A stretch of 64,000 nt of DNA from Larix kaempferi. Its lineage: Eukaryota > Streptophyta > Pinopsida > Pinales > Pinaceae. Shown here in pieces: positions 46,007 through 57,153 of the stretch. Each line of letters begins with the position of its first letter. Position 1 is the first letter of the stretch. Under the pieces are notes generated by a model. The model had not been told where the DNA came from. It was given only the letters and a program-made list of their open reading frames with translations, and made no database searches. The position numbers and the translations under genes are program-made. The stretch lies in contig BSBM01000442.1 in assembly GCA_027924585.1 (NCBI GenBank), positions 4,340,001 through 4,404,000 of the forward strand, written 5' to 3'.

Positions 46007-46059
46007 ACACCATTAACCTATGATGACGAATTAATTAAACTAGCTTATACCATTTACAC

Positions 46060-46300
46060 TTATTAACATTTGTCAACAATACTAACATTAGTCTACAATA
46101 ATTAACATTAATCAACATTATTAACAACATTATTAACATTAATCGACAATATTTAACATTAATCAATATTACTAATATTAATCGACAATATTTAACATTA
46201 ATCAACATTATTAACATTAATCAACATTATGAACATTAATCAACAATAATTAACATTAATCAATATTATTAACATTAATCGACAATAATTAACATTAATT
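46060..46300. repeat. AT-rich minisatellite in LTR copy B
   Basis: Same CATTAATCAACATTATTAA / CATTAATCGACAATA units as in copies A and C, rearranged and with an extra interruption. Confidence 0.85.
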
Positions 46301-47465
46301 TACTCATTCGACCTATTCCATTATTTTAATCATTAAATTACTAGCTCGACGTATTAATTTAATCTCATGGTGAGATAAGTAGTAATAATGTAATTAATGC
46401 CTAATCATTATAGTTCAATGTTATTTCACACAATTTATAAATATGTAGGCGAGTTATGTAAGCATAGCTACTGCTTACATACCTCGCATAAGTACACTAA
46501 CAATACTAAATCACACAAATCAATCATAATCACGGAATTTATTGTTTACTGACACATATTTAAACATAGTTTGCAAGGTACAATCTTTTACCTAACTGCA
46601 TCTTATTAAGTTATGACAATTCATACTTTACTGGGTTAGGACACATAATCAATCAAAGGTTTTCAACATACATAGTTAGATCACATTTTTATCCTGACTT
46701 CAAGATACACCTATATACCTACATCATCTCTCTAATCACAACTAACTTCCACATCCTATCCTTTCCTCCACTGGACTACCTTGAAGTGTCAAGCCATGAC
46801 TGGCTCCAGTTAGAACCGGTAAGCAGAAGTGTCGACTACATCGACCAAGCTTCCCCAGTAGGAAACCACCAGTCATCATCACTTACCTTGGGGAGCACGT
46901 CATAGCAAAACCCTCCCATGACTTTGGGTTTTGGGGATAAACAGTTGGTAAAAACTCCACCCCACCGCTAATGGAACAATGGACTATGCCTACACCGACA
47001 TAATAACTGCGTTGCACTTGTACTCAGATTGTCATTGTATAACCAATATGGGCAGTTGAGTTTCCTGAAACCCTACCTTACCCATATATCATAATAAACA
47101 TCATATTAATCATGCAAAAATAAATAATGCATCACTCGCATACCATTTATCTTTTAGAGTCCATGTCCCTAAGGCTCTCCCACCTCGTAGGATCCAGCTA
47201 TCACTTAGCCATTTTAACCTATAAGTTAGTCTCTGATATATGATCTAGAATATCGTGCATAAATCTTCGACATGTGCCCATACAATTTATCACAATAAAA
47301 TAATAATCAATTCATTTATTCACCATGCACCTGGCATAACATTCATTCGTTCAACATATAACTAACAGTATCCACGTACCCATCATTCAATAATTTGCAT
47401 ATATGAGACATAATTAACACATGATACATATCTAAACATGACTAAATATCACAATACTAACATCG

Positions 47466-47504
<39 letters not shown>
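47466..47504. repeat. (CA)n(TA)n microsatellite in LTR copy B
   Basis: About 8 CA followed by about 11 TA/AT units. The homologous sites in copies A (near 45602) and C (near 57016) are much shorter. Confidence 0.9.
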
Positions 47505-47620
47505 CGGCAAAATAATAGAACCATATGTCCATAGTGTCGTCAAACCGATGAAGTCTCACAATCAAGCAAATACAACATATAATAGTAGTTCAGGTATTAA
47601 TGTCAAAACGAGGCGTTACA

Positions 47621-47634
47621 TACACCCACCCTTT
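47621..47634 (-). promoter_or_regulatory. Polypurine tract of the nested chromovirus
   Basis: The element strand reads AAAGGGTGGGTGTA directly before the LTR start TGTAACGCC. Confidence 0.75.
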
Positions 47635-48063
47635 AGGAAACTTTGTCCCGAAGTTATGGTCAAAATGGTGTGGGATAATCACGACGCAAGGTCTCTGCGT
47701 CCTCCCAAGTAGCAGAACCTGGGCTATACCGGTCCCATGGAGCTTAACCTGGTCCACCAAATGGTGCATGAGCTGTCTAACCCTGTGGTCCAATATACAT
47801 AATAGTTTGACCCTGATGTTCCCCTCGTCCGAAACCTGTAGTTCATTCCAATTTATTTTACGAGACTCATCAGCGACATAATGTTGCAAAACAAATACAT
47901 GAAAAACATTATGAGTTTTGTGCAAATGGGGTGGCAGCGCAAGACGATACACGACGGGTCCAACCTTCTCTAAAATTTCAAAGGGTCCTATGCATCGTGG
48001 CGACAACTTCGTTCCTTTCCCAAACTGAATGGTACTTTTGCTAGGCCTGATGCAGACGGACAC
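47621..48063 (-). pseudogene. Chromovirus integrase C-terminus with chromodomain-like tail
   Basis: Residues from the open frame: FGKGTKLSPRCIGPFEILEK (the G-P-F-E-I motif of the integrase C-terminal domain), VYRLALPPHLHKTHNVFHV, then VKLLCILDHRVRQL, DQVKLHGTGIAQVLLLGRTQ and FGTKFPKGW. The ILDHRVRQL...QVKLHG stretch is a worn chromodomain of the type that follows integrase in chromoviruses. Two upstream stops separate it from the integrase core. The last codons run into the LTR at 47620, which is normal for this group because pol ends close to the purine tract. Confidence 0.8.
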
Positions 48064-48177
48064 TGCATCACCAACCTTATATTTTCTGTCAACCTTATGT
48101 GCATCGGCATAACTCTTCTATCTATCCTGAGCTTCCTTTAACTGCTGTCTAATTTGAACAACCTGTTCTTCCATCTC

Positions 48178-49384
48178 CTAAATCAAATAAGGTCCTATAA
48201 TCACTCGATCCTCTAACCTTACCCAAATAAATGGCATTCTGCATGGACTTCCATATAACGCTTCATATGGAGGCATCCCAATTGAGCTATGGTAACTATT
48301 GTTGTAAGCAAACTCTACCAAAGGTAAGTGCTTTTCCCAATGAGTTTGATGATCCATGACATACATCCTAAGCATGCCCTCCATCACCCGATTCACTCTT
48401 TATATTTTCCTATCTGTCTCTGGATGGTATGCGGTGCTTAGGTTCAATTGAGTACCTAACATCGACTGTAAAATTGTCCAAAACGTAGACATAAACCTGG
48501 AATCCCTGTCCGAGATTATCTTCTTGGGAAACCCATGGAGACGAACTACTTCATTTATGAACACACGAGTGACATCCGTGACATCATAGGTCTCCTTAAC
48601 TGGAATGAAGTGAGTAGTTTTGGTCAGTTTGTCAATGATGACCATATTGACATCATTCCTGTGAGAGGTAAGAGGCAATCCCACCACAAAGTCCACGGAG
48701 ATAACCTCCCACTTCGACATAGGAATGTCATGCGGTTGCAATAGTCTTGCCGGGTGGTGATGATCAACTTTTAATTGTTGACACATTCCTGTGAGAGGTA
48801 AGAGGCAATCCCACCACAAAGTCCACGGAGATAACCTCCCACTTCGACATAGGAATGTCATGCGGTTGCAATAGTCTTGCCGGGTGGTGATGATCAACTT
48901 TTAATTGTTGACACGCAAGGCACCTAACGATGAATTTGACCACATCGCTTTTCATCCCTGCCCAAAATAAGAGTTGCTTCATGTATGCATACATCTTCTT
49001 TACACCCGGGTGTGTGCAATACACTGCTCTGTGGTCTTACTTAAGGATAGTCTCTCTCATATCTCCCTCCTCATGAATATACATCCTCCCTTGATATCAT
49101 AACAACCCATCGGATTCCAACTCATAGCCTTCAAACTTAGGTCCCATCGGTTTCCCATTCTGGAGTGACGACATGACCTTAAGGTACCAACTATCCCCGA
49201 TTAATTGTCCTAAAACTCTTTCCCTCAAATCAACCTTCAAAGGTATAAGAGAGAAAAGTCTTGGTTTTCTGCTTAAGGAATCGACTACCACATTCTCCTT
49301 CCCTTTTATGTATGAGATCCCAAAATCATACTCACTCATGAATTCACTCCATCGCCTTTGTCTAGCATTTATGTTGTCTAGCAT
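48178..49384 (-). pseudogene. Integrase of the nested chromovirus (with internal duplication)
   Basis: The zinc-binding region has CTHPGVKKMYAYMKQLLFWA and CLACQQLKVDH. The catalytic core reads WEVISVDFVVGLPLT (first Asp), HGFPKKIISDRDSRFMSTFW (second Asp) and STAYHPETDRKI followed by a stop where Q-T-E-R-V-N is expected, so the catalytic Glu codon is now TAA (near 48403). The C-terminal piece has HWEKHLPLVEFAYNNSYHSS and PYEALYGSPCRMP. A perfect 130-bp tandem duplication (48654-48913) throws the core out of frame. The enzyme would insert the cDNA; as read it cannot work. The N-terminal piece (49384-49097) begins with the RNase H end, FDFGISYIKGKENVVVD-like sequence. Confidence 0.9.
48654..48913. 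repeat. Perfect 130-bp tandem duplication inside integrase
   Basis: The unit starting CATTCCTGTGAGAGGTAAGA at 48654 is repeated without visible change at 48784. 130 is not a multiple of three, so it shifts the frame. It is shared by no other region of the window. Confidence 0.95.
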
Positions 49385-49673
49385 TTAGGTCTCTCTGAGT
49401 GAAGATATACCTTAAGCTTTGGTGATCATAATTGAGCTCAAAGCTTTGTGCAACAAGGTAATGCCTCCAATGATTCAAAGCTAACATCACTGCAGCCATC
49501 TCTAGGTCATGGGTAGGGTAATTCTCTTCATCTGATTTTAAATTTCTCGATGCATAAGCTATTACCCCACCTTCCTGCATCAACACTGCACCCAAACCTT
49601 GCCTTGAGGTATCTGTGCAAACTATGAATTCCTTCTCCATATCTGGCACTTGTAGAATCGGTACACTTGTCAA
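49362..49673 (-). pseudogene. RNase H of the nested chromovirus
   Basis: The piece begins [20 protein letters not shown] and shows [20 protein letters not shown] (first catalytic Asp), [20 protein letters not shown] followed by [18 protein letters not shown] (Glu), and [20 protein letters not shown] (Asp of the D-H-x-S-L-x-Y block). This is a typical Ty3/gypsy RNase H that removes template RNA. It continues in another frame into 49384-49097 with the R-x-x-x-W-x-E-x-x-x-x-Y-D-F segment. It lies directly downstream of RT on the same strand. Confidence 0.92.
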
Positions 49674-49739
49674 TAGTCCTTTCAGCTCGGCGAATGCGAC
49701 ATTGCATTCATCCGTCCATTCATACCTAGTTCCTTTACA

Positions 49740-50809
49740 CTATAGGGTAGTTATGGGTTTTGCGATTTTTGAGAAACCCTCAACAAACCTTCTATAATAC
49801 CCAGTTAACCCCATGAAGCTTCTCACTTCATGCGTATTTCTTGGCACGGGCCAATCCATTATGGCCTTCACCGTCTTAGGGTCAACTGAAATTCCCTCAT
49901 CGAAAATTATATGCCCTAGATAATGGATCTCCTTCTGATAAAACGAGCATTTGGACAACTTACCATACAACTTGTGCTCTCTGAAGCATGGAAACACTAT
50001 TCGCAAGTGTTCCTCATGCTCCCTTTTATTCTTGGAGTAGATAAGGATGTCATCCAAGAATACTTGCACAAACTGATCTAAGTATTTTCGAAACATGTTG
50101 TTCATGAGGCTCATGAATACAACTAGGGCATTAGTCAAGCCAAAGGGTACCACTACAACTCATAGTGCCCAAACCTTGTTCAAAAAGCAGTCTTAGGTAT
50201 GTCATCGTCCATAATTCCTAGTTGGTGGTAACCTGATCACAAGTCGATCTTTGAGAGGACTAACGCCCCTTTCATTTGATCAAAGAGGTCATCAATTTGA
50301 GGTATCAGGTACCTATTCTTCACTGTGGCTCTGTTCAAATCTCAGTAATCGATGCAAAGATGCAAGGAACCATCCTTCTTCTTCACAAAGATTACTGGTG
50401 CACCCCATGGTGAAATAATTGGTTTGATGAACCCTAGGTCTAGTAGTTCCTTCAACTGCATTTGCAACTCACAAAGTTCTGGGGCTGTCATCTTGTATGG
50501 TGTCTTCGATGTTGGCTCTGCACCGGGTTTTACCTCAATGGTAAAATCAAGTTCCCTCTTAGGAGGTAATCCAGGCAATTCCTTTAGAAAGATGTCATTG
50601 AACTCGACTAACACTAGGTACTCATCAAAGGAGGGTCCCTTCTTGTTATTTACTGCTTCAACAATGTTCAACTGACATCCTTGTCGTATACATCGCTTTA
50701 TGCTCATCATGGATATGAAATGTAGGGACACCTTCCATTTGACACCCTGAATCTCGATGGCCTCTCCTTTGTCATCAAAGCAAAGAAATTTCTTCCCATA
50801 ACAGCCCAA
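49740..50809 (-). pseudogene. Reverse transcriptase of the nested chromovirus
   Basis: The first piece (50809-50342) carries the pre-RT and fingers: [60 protein letters not shown] and [15 protein letters not shown] broken stretch follows near 50340-50155. The second piece (50153-49740) has MVPFGLTNALVVFMSLMNNM, FVQVFLDDILIYSKNKREHE (F-L-D-D active site, intact), CSFYQKEIHYLGHIIFDEGI and VRSFMGLTGYYRRFVEGFSK. The order and spacing are those of chromovirus RT. Several stops lie between the two pieces, including in the region of the first catalytic Asp. Confidence 0.92.
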
Positions 50810-50815
50810 GAAAGC

Positions 50816-51205
50816 TCAATGTTCCTCTAGCCAGTTCATACCTATGATGAGATCATAAGTTCCAAGGGTGGTGACGTACACCTTGACTTGTGTAAAACAC
50901 ACCTCGAGATCCACTATGCACTTGTCTACACTAGGTCCTACCACTTGCTTTACCCCTGAATCCATTTCGACTAAGTTGAAATCTTCATGCTTGTAGGTTG
51001 CCAACCCACATTTGTCTAATGCATAAGGAGAAATAAAAATATCTATAGCACCAAGATCAAACAATATTCTAAGTTTAACATTATTGACCGTACCTGATGA
51101 TTCCACCACAGTGGATTGGTGCTCTGCCTGATGGTTGTTTACAGCTATCGATATCTGATGCCTAATACCCCCATTCCCCATTGGATCCTTTACTTCTTGA
51201 TTCAC
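50816..51205 (-). pseudogene. Aspartic protease of the nested chromovirus
   Basis: NVKLRILFDLGAIDIFISPY aligns with the retropepsin active site, usually L-F-D-S-G-A-T-x-S-F-I-S; the serine after the catalytic Asp is leucine here. YVTTLGTYDLIIGMNWLEEH is the conserved C-terminal I-L-G-M-D/N-W-L block. The protease would cleave Gag-Pol. It lies between Gag and RT, separated from RT by a stop near 50813. Confidence 0.88.
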
Positions 51206-51337
51206 TGTACTAGATCAAAATTCGGGACAATCACGCTAGTAATGTGGACCTCCACATCCCCACCAAGCAACCTGTAATGGAGTAGGCGAGATAACCTATT
51301 CATACCTCTAAGAGGGGTTCCTCCCCCTGGGACCCCT

Positions 51338-52338
51338 TCACCTTCTGACTGATCCTCTAAAATTCCTCACACCCTGGTGAGTTCCTATGGCTGACTGGGG
51401 CATCGCCCTAGTTTCCACTGATCTGTCTACCACCACAACCCTTGGTGTGCCCATGTTTCCGTAGGGAGGTGGCCTCGCATACCCTCCCCGAGGGTAGCTT
51501 CGAGGGGCCTTCCCAACAAACCCTGATTGTTGAGAGTTGAATGACCTCATGGAATTTGCACCAAGCATCTGCTCTATGTAACGAGCGTAATCAACCGCTT
51601 CAGAAACCGAAGTCGGTTTCCACATCCGTACTTGGGCCCTGATCTTGGTATTGAGCCCATACACGAAGCGCTCATCCTGGCGTTCGTCGTTGTCCAAGTA
51701 AGGGACATACTTGACTAATTCCATAAACCTTTCTTCATAATCCTCCATGGATAGATTCCTTTGTACCAAGGCATGAAGGCCCCCTGCTTTTTTTTCCTGG
51801 TAGGATGTGGGAAAGTAATTCCCCTTGAACTTTTCCACAAACAGTTTCCATGGAACCGTGTCTGGTGTAAGGTGCAACTGCCTTTCTTGGTTCCACCACC
51901 AATTCAAAGCAACCCCCTTTAGTTGAAATATGGCGATCTTGGACTTGGACGTGGAAGTGTACTCTTGTAAGGTTAAGCACTTGGTCATCTCTTCCAACCA
52001 AGATTTAGCTCGTATCCCTACTCGACTCCTGAAAATTATGGAAGCCTTATCTTCTGAAGCTCCCTTGTGATATCCTGATGCGGAGTTCTTGGTACTGTAT
52101 TCACTTCTACTTTGGGAATTTCTTCCCTTAGTGGAGGGGCCTCCACTTCTACTTCCGAGGTAACAATTCCTCTCTGTGTTTCGTTTATTGCTTCCAGTGA
52201 GTGCAATATAGGGATGGTCTTTGGCAATGGTGCCGACACATTCGACTCAAGTAAGGCCATCACCCAACCTCGCCCCTGACCTGCTCGCGTCCTTACCATG
52301 TTTATCCCTGTAGCATGGCATAATATGATAATTAGCAT
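51338..52338 (-). pseudogene. Gag of the nested chromovirus
   Basis: The N-terminal piece (52338-52036) includes MVRTRAGQGRGWVMALLESN and an acidic stretch. The capsid-like piece (51997-51338) has FQLKGVALNWWWNQERQLHL, VPWKLFVEKFKGNYFPTSYQ, RNLSMEDYEERFMELVKYVP, DERQDERFVYGLNTKIRAQV and ADYARYIEQML-like text, all typical of the Ty3/gypsy Gag domain. The C-terminus is arginine/glycine-rich (SYPRGGYARPPPYGNMGTPR). A zinc knuckle would be expected just after; near 51200-51290 a CPRCWGCG-like remnant may exist but I could not read it cleanly. The true start is probably MVRTR near 52300. Confidence 0.88.
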
Positions 52339-53623
52339 ATGATGACATTAGGACTATTTTACTATTAAACTTAACTTATAGTTCAAAAGGTGCGTCTAGC
52401 GATTTTTTTTTTATGAGCGTTTTTACATAAAGGGCTATAGTTATGGGTGTTTCGATCAGGCAATCTTGAGGCCACCCGGTACTAAATCTACTACAGTAGT
52501 TCTACCTAAGTCATGTATCAGATTCCATGCAATCTCCATTAAGTCACAACTCAACCCTTCATGAAATTTTAATTAATTTTCATTACCTTTTTTCTCATTA
52601 ATAACTATTTATTAATGAAATTCTGGCCTTAATTTTCCTTAACCCTAACTCCATTAACATTATACCAACATTGTAATACTAAATTAAACCTTAATTATTA
52701 ATGAACATTAATACCCTTATACTAATCTTATTAATAATTAATAATTTAATAATAGCATAACCTAATTAGTTAAATTACTAATAATTTCTAATTTCTAATA
52801 AATTAATTTTAATAAATGATTTAATAACAATTCTAATTAGTAATTACTACTAATCAATAATTAATCATTAAACATTATATTAATTAATGTTATGTTTAAG
52901 GATTAATCACTAATTATAATTAATTACTAATTAACAATGACTTAACCTAAGTTAACCTATTAATCTCCTGGTTTAAGACTAATTAACCCTAACTGGCTCG
53001 CATGGGAGCCACGGGGCCTCACCATGCTCCATCGCCATGCATTAAAATAATAATAAATTGAGTCAAACCCTAGCTGCGGGTAATTTCTCCATCCATTTTC
53101 TTTTGGCCAAGCTCTGGTCTGCACTCGGTGAGGAGCTCTGCAACTCCGACACCAGGAGCGAGCTTTCAACTCTGCCATTACGAGCTAGCTCAACGAAGTG
53201 CTCGGTTCAAGTATGGCCATTCCTCGTTTTTTTGTTGTTTGTGTAGGGTTATTATTATTAATTTCTTTTTGTACATACATTATATATTATTTCTTTTTCT
53301 CTACAAGGAGTGGAATGGCCGCAACTCAACTGACGTCCTCCACTCTTCCTATGCTCGAGCCGGTCGGCTTCCCTACTGGCCAAGGCCGCGCTTCAGGATA
53401 TGCCGAGGCCGCATGCTTGGCTGTTGGCCAACTGCATGCCCTTGGCCGAAGCACAGGATGCTTGGCCGAGCTGCGCTTAACAGGGCCGCCATGGCCACAA
53501 CTCAACTGCTAGCCGGCCTTGCCCAGGCCGCAATCCCCATGGGCTGCTGGCCGAGCCGCCATGGCCGCAACACAACTGCTAACGTAAATTTTTTTAAATT
53601 ATTATTATTATTTTTAATTCCTT

Positions 53624-53654
<31 letters not shown>

Positions 53655-53679
53655 AAACTATGCAATAATTTTTTTGTTT

Positions 53680-53717
<38 letters not shown>

Positions 53718-53785
53718 TGACTATGAAATAAAAATGTTGTTTTAAAAAAAATCCATATATATATATATATATATATATTATAAGG

Positions 53786-53821
<36 letters not shown>

Positions 53822-54273
53822 GGTTCATTTATATATATATATATAAACAAATTTTTTTTGTTTTGTTTTAGCTCTAAAGTCCTTAATTTTATTTGTTTGT
53901 TTGTTTAGGTTTTCAAATTCTACATTTAAATAGATCATTTTTGTTTATATATAAAATTTAATCTAAATCCCGTTTAAATAAAATTTGGTTCATATATAAC
54001 ATAATTTCTTTGTTTATATAAGCACACGTATATAAATAAATATAGATGAAATTTAACTCTAATGTTCTTCTCTTTTACAGGTGTAAAAACCGGTCCAAGA
54101 CTCCCGACAGGAAGTTGCTCGACACCCCTTTTCCACTTTTACCCTTAAGAATTTTTCTGGTCATCATTTTGGAAATTTTCATGCTAACTAGCAAATAGTT
54201 TATGGCAGGGTAAATCCCCATTTTTTTGTCTTTTCACTGCGGTCAGCCCTCTGGTTTTTGATTTGGAACCATG
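52339..54273 (-). other. 5' leader of the nested chromovirus, with GC-rich insert and AT microsatellites
   Basis: Noncoding DNA between the primer site and gag. From about 52550 to 52970 it is almost pure TAAT-rich sequence. From about 53290 to 53585 it turns strongly GC-rich with a repeated GCCATGGCC-CAACTCAACTGCTA block. From 53620 to 53850 there are several (AT)n runs of 20 to 35 bases. A 173-codon plus-strand frame (53128-53649) spans the GC-rich part, but it resembles no family I know and ends in translated microsatellite. Confidence 0.6.
53623..53845. repeat. Cluster of (AT)n microsatellites
   Basis: AT runs at about 53623-53646, 53688-53714, 53755-53779 and 53789-53817. The last two are followed by the same TTATAAGGTTCAT word, which suggests local duplication. 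Confidence 0.9.
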
Positions 54274-54285
54274 GCTCTGATACCA
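54274..54285 (-). promoter_or_regulatory. Primer binding site (initiator Met tRNA) of the nested chromovirus
   Basis: The element strand reads TGGTATCAGAGC two bases after the LTR end CCTACA. This is the standard plant initiator-tRNA complement used to start minus-strand cDNA. Confidence 0.93.
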
Positions 54286-54287
54286 TG

Positions 54288-57153
54288 TGTAGGACCTCGG
54301 TCCTAGTTCATCTAAGTTTATTAACAAAGATTTTTATTTCATTTGTTTCCATACTGTTCAAGTCTCTGTTTTGTTTTCGTTTTCTAGCTTATGTTGAAAT
54401 TTTCATGCTTGTAAAATATAAGTCATTCACATTTAGAGGTTGAAATAAATATATTTACTAATTATCCATTTCTAACATTTACTATTTTTGCAGGTTCAAC
54501 AACATATATGTACATGTGCCTATTTACAATAATTTTACAATAATTTCATTAACATCAGATGAAATAGTAAAATTAACATGGCGGAAATGGATTTTATACC
54601 TGTAGGAAAATACCTCAAAATAGCTAGTAGATCCCTTTGTTGCTCTTTTTTGCTCTTTTGTATGCCCCGCTGTAGCCCTGCAACAAAATCCTTCCCAAAT
54701 CCTTGAAACTAAACCGACTAGAGAATCTGGTATGCCACCTTGCCAACTGGCGAGGTCTCGCCGACCACCCAGCTCCAAAGGTACCCCTTTGGACCCCCGA
54801 GCCCAAACCGAGTACAGGCCAACTAGTTATATTCCTTTCGAAAATCTCCAATAAGAACCCCCTTCTTCTTCCTCTCTGTAATTTTCTATAGATCTCTCCT
54901 CAAAATTTTCCCAAAACATGCTAAGGTGAAGATCCCTTCTCCCCCCATTGTCTTCTCAACCTTATTCCCCTTTCTTTTCCAGACTCTATCTCCCTGCCAT
55001 TAATACCCTATCTCCAACATAAATGTTCTTCCTCTAAGTCTTTTCTCAAGCCCATCACCCTCACTCTCATTAATAATTACAAGATTATATAATGTGTTGG
55101 TTGGGGTGACCTACCAACCATAACTCCTCATTTAATAAATCTTAACATATTTAATTCCTTTTATCATTGTTGAATTTACGATTTAATAATTCACAATTAA
55201 ATTTACAATTTGTTTAATTAAACTTCAAAACTTATTTTATCATATTGTAATTAGTAAAAGTTATATAAAGTCTGGTGAATAAGTATCCACAATTCAACCG
55301 ACCTTCATTCCCGACATAATCACTAATATTTATAGTTAAATCTTATCAATATATTATTATATTAGTTAAATAATATTATCTAAGATTTAATCAAACTCAT
55401 TCACCTAGTACCATATTATACCTTAGTTTATTATTAAACTATTTAACAACTATTACTGAAGATAATACTAGTCTCATTAATATTAATTAACATTATTAAC
55501 ACATAGTTAATTTAAGGAATCCGGTCAATAATATTTTTAATTAGTATTATTAAAACCATTAACCTATGATGACGAATTAGTAAAACTAGCTTATACCATT
55601 TACACTTATTAACATTAGTCAACAATATTAACATTAATTGACAATAATTAACATTAATCAACATTACTAATATTAATTGACAATATTTAACATTAATCAA
55701 CATTACTAACATTAATTGACAATATTTAACATTAATCAATATTACTAACATTAATCGACAATATTTAAATTAATCAACATTATTAACATTAATCAACAAT
55801 AATTAACATTAATCAATATTATTAACATTAATCGACAATAATTAACATTAAGTTAGTCATTCGACGTATTCCATTATTTTAATCATTAAATTACTAACTC
55901 AACGTATTAATTTAATCTCATGGTTAGATAACTAGTAATAATGTAATTAATGCCTAATCATTATAGTTCAGTGTTATTTCACACAATTTTTAAATATGTA
56001 GGCGAGTTATGTAAGCATAGCTACTGCTTACATAGCTCGCATAAATATAATAACAATACTAAATCACACACATCAATCATAATCACGAAATTCATTGTTT
56101 ACTGACACAGGTTTAAACATAGTTTGCAAGGTACAATCTTTTACCTAATTGCATCTTATTAAGTTATGACAATTCATACATTATTGGATTACGACACATA
56201 ATCAATCAAAGGTTTTCAACATACACAGTTAGATCATGTTTTCATCCCGACTTCAAGATACACCTATCTACCTACATCATCTATCTAATCATAACTAACT
56301 ACCACGTCCTATCCTTTCCTCCACTGCACTACCCTAAAGTGTCAAGCCATGATCGGCTCCAGTTAGAACTCGTAAGCGGAAGTGTCGACTACGTCGACCA
56401 AGATTCCCTAGCAGGAAACCACCAGTCATCATCACACACCTTGGGGAGCGCATCGTAGCACATCCCTCCCATGACTCTGGGTTTTGGGGATAAATGGTGG
56501 GTAAAGCCTCCACGCCCCTAATGGAACAAGGGACTATGTCTACACCAACATAATAACTGCGTTGCACTTGTACTCAATTTGTCATTGTATAACCAATCTG
56601 TGCGGTTGAGTTTCCTGAAACCCTTACCCACCCATACATCATAATAAACATCATATTAATCATGCAAAAATAAATAATGCATCACTCGCATACCATTTAT
56701 CTTTCAGATTCCATGTCCCCGAGGCTCTCCCACCTCGTAGGGTCCAGCTATCACTTGGCCATTTTAACCTCTAAGTTAGTCTTTTACATACGATCCAGAA
56801 TATCATGTATAAATCCTCGACATGTACACATACATTTTATCACAATAAAACAATAATCAATTCATTTATTCACCATGCACCTGGAATAACATTCATTCAT
56901 TCAACTTGTAACTTTAACGGTATCCACGTACCCATCATTCAATAATTTGCATATATGAGACATAATTAACACATGATACATATCTAAACATGACTACATA
57001 TCATAATACTAGCATCACACACACACACATATATATATCGGAAAATAATAGAACCATATGTCCACAGTGTTGTCAAACTGATGAAGTCTCACAATCAAGC
57101 AAATACAACATCTAATAGTAGTTCAGTTAGTAATGTCAAAATGGGGCATTACA
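54288..57153 (-). repeat. LTR copy C (5' LTR) of the nested chromovirus, 2.87 kb
   Basis: Plus-strand edges are TGTAGGACCT and GGGGCATTACA, followed by the target duplication CTCAG (57154-57158). It aligns with copy A throughout. It lies next to the primer site, so it is the 5' LTR on the minus strand and would carry the promoter. Shared landmarks include the minisatellite at 55605-55850 and the CA/TA microsatellite near 57016-57038. Confidence 0.92.
55605..55850. repeat. AT-rich minisatellite in LTR copy C
   Basis: Units of about 20 bp of the form TTAACATTAATYGACAATAA, homologous to the arrays in copies A and B. Confidence 0.88.

Larger units (their letters stand above)
46007..47620 (-). 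repeat. LTR copy B of the nested chromovirus (truncated)
   Basis: It begins inside the LTR at ACACCATTAACCTATGATGA (compare 44156 in copy A) and runs to the normal LTR edge GGCGTTACA at 47620, next to the purine tract. About the first 1.26 kb of the plus-strand LTR is missing. It contains the minisatellite (46060-46300) and the longest version of the CA/TA microsatellite (47466-47504). Confidence 0.9.
42893..57153 (-). mobile_element. Nested Ty3/gypsy chromovirus block with three LTR copies
   Basis: A chromovirus on the minus strand lies inside the copia integrase gene. It has a complete LTR at each edge (42893-45738 and 54288-57153) and a third, 5'-truncated LTR (46007-47620) next to its internal region (47621-54287). 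Between the first and third LTR sits a 270-bp duplicate of the copia integrase segment. Target duplication: CTCTG at 42888-42892, CTCAG at 45739-45743 and again at 57154-57158. The internal order is leader, Gag, protease, RT, RNase H, integrase, chromodomain. A Met-tRNA primer site and a purine tract are at the right places. The block is best explained by recombination between solo-LTR and full-length forms of the same insertion; a misassembly would look alike. Confidence 0.9.

Noticed and set aside
47600-47881. Plus-strand 93-codon frame
   Set aside because: Antisense shadow of the integrase C-terminus and chromodomain.
53128-53649. Plus-strand 173-codon frame in the GC-rich island as a captured gene
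   Set aside because: No family match by eye and it ends in translated (AT)n; only the composition shift was kept, as a finding.
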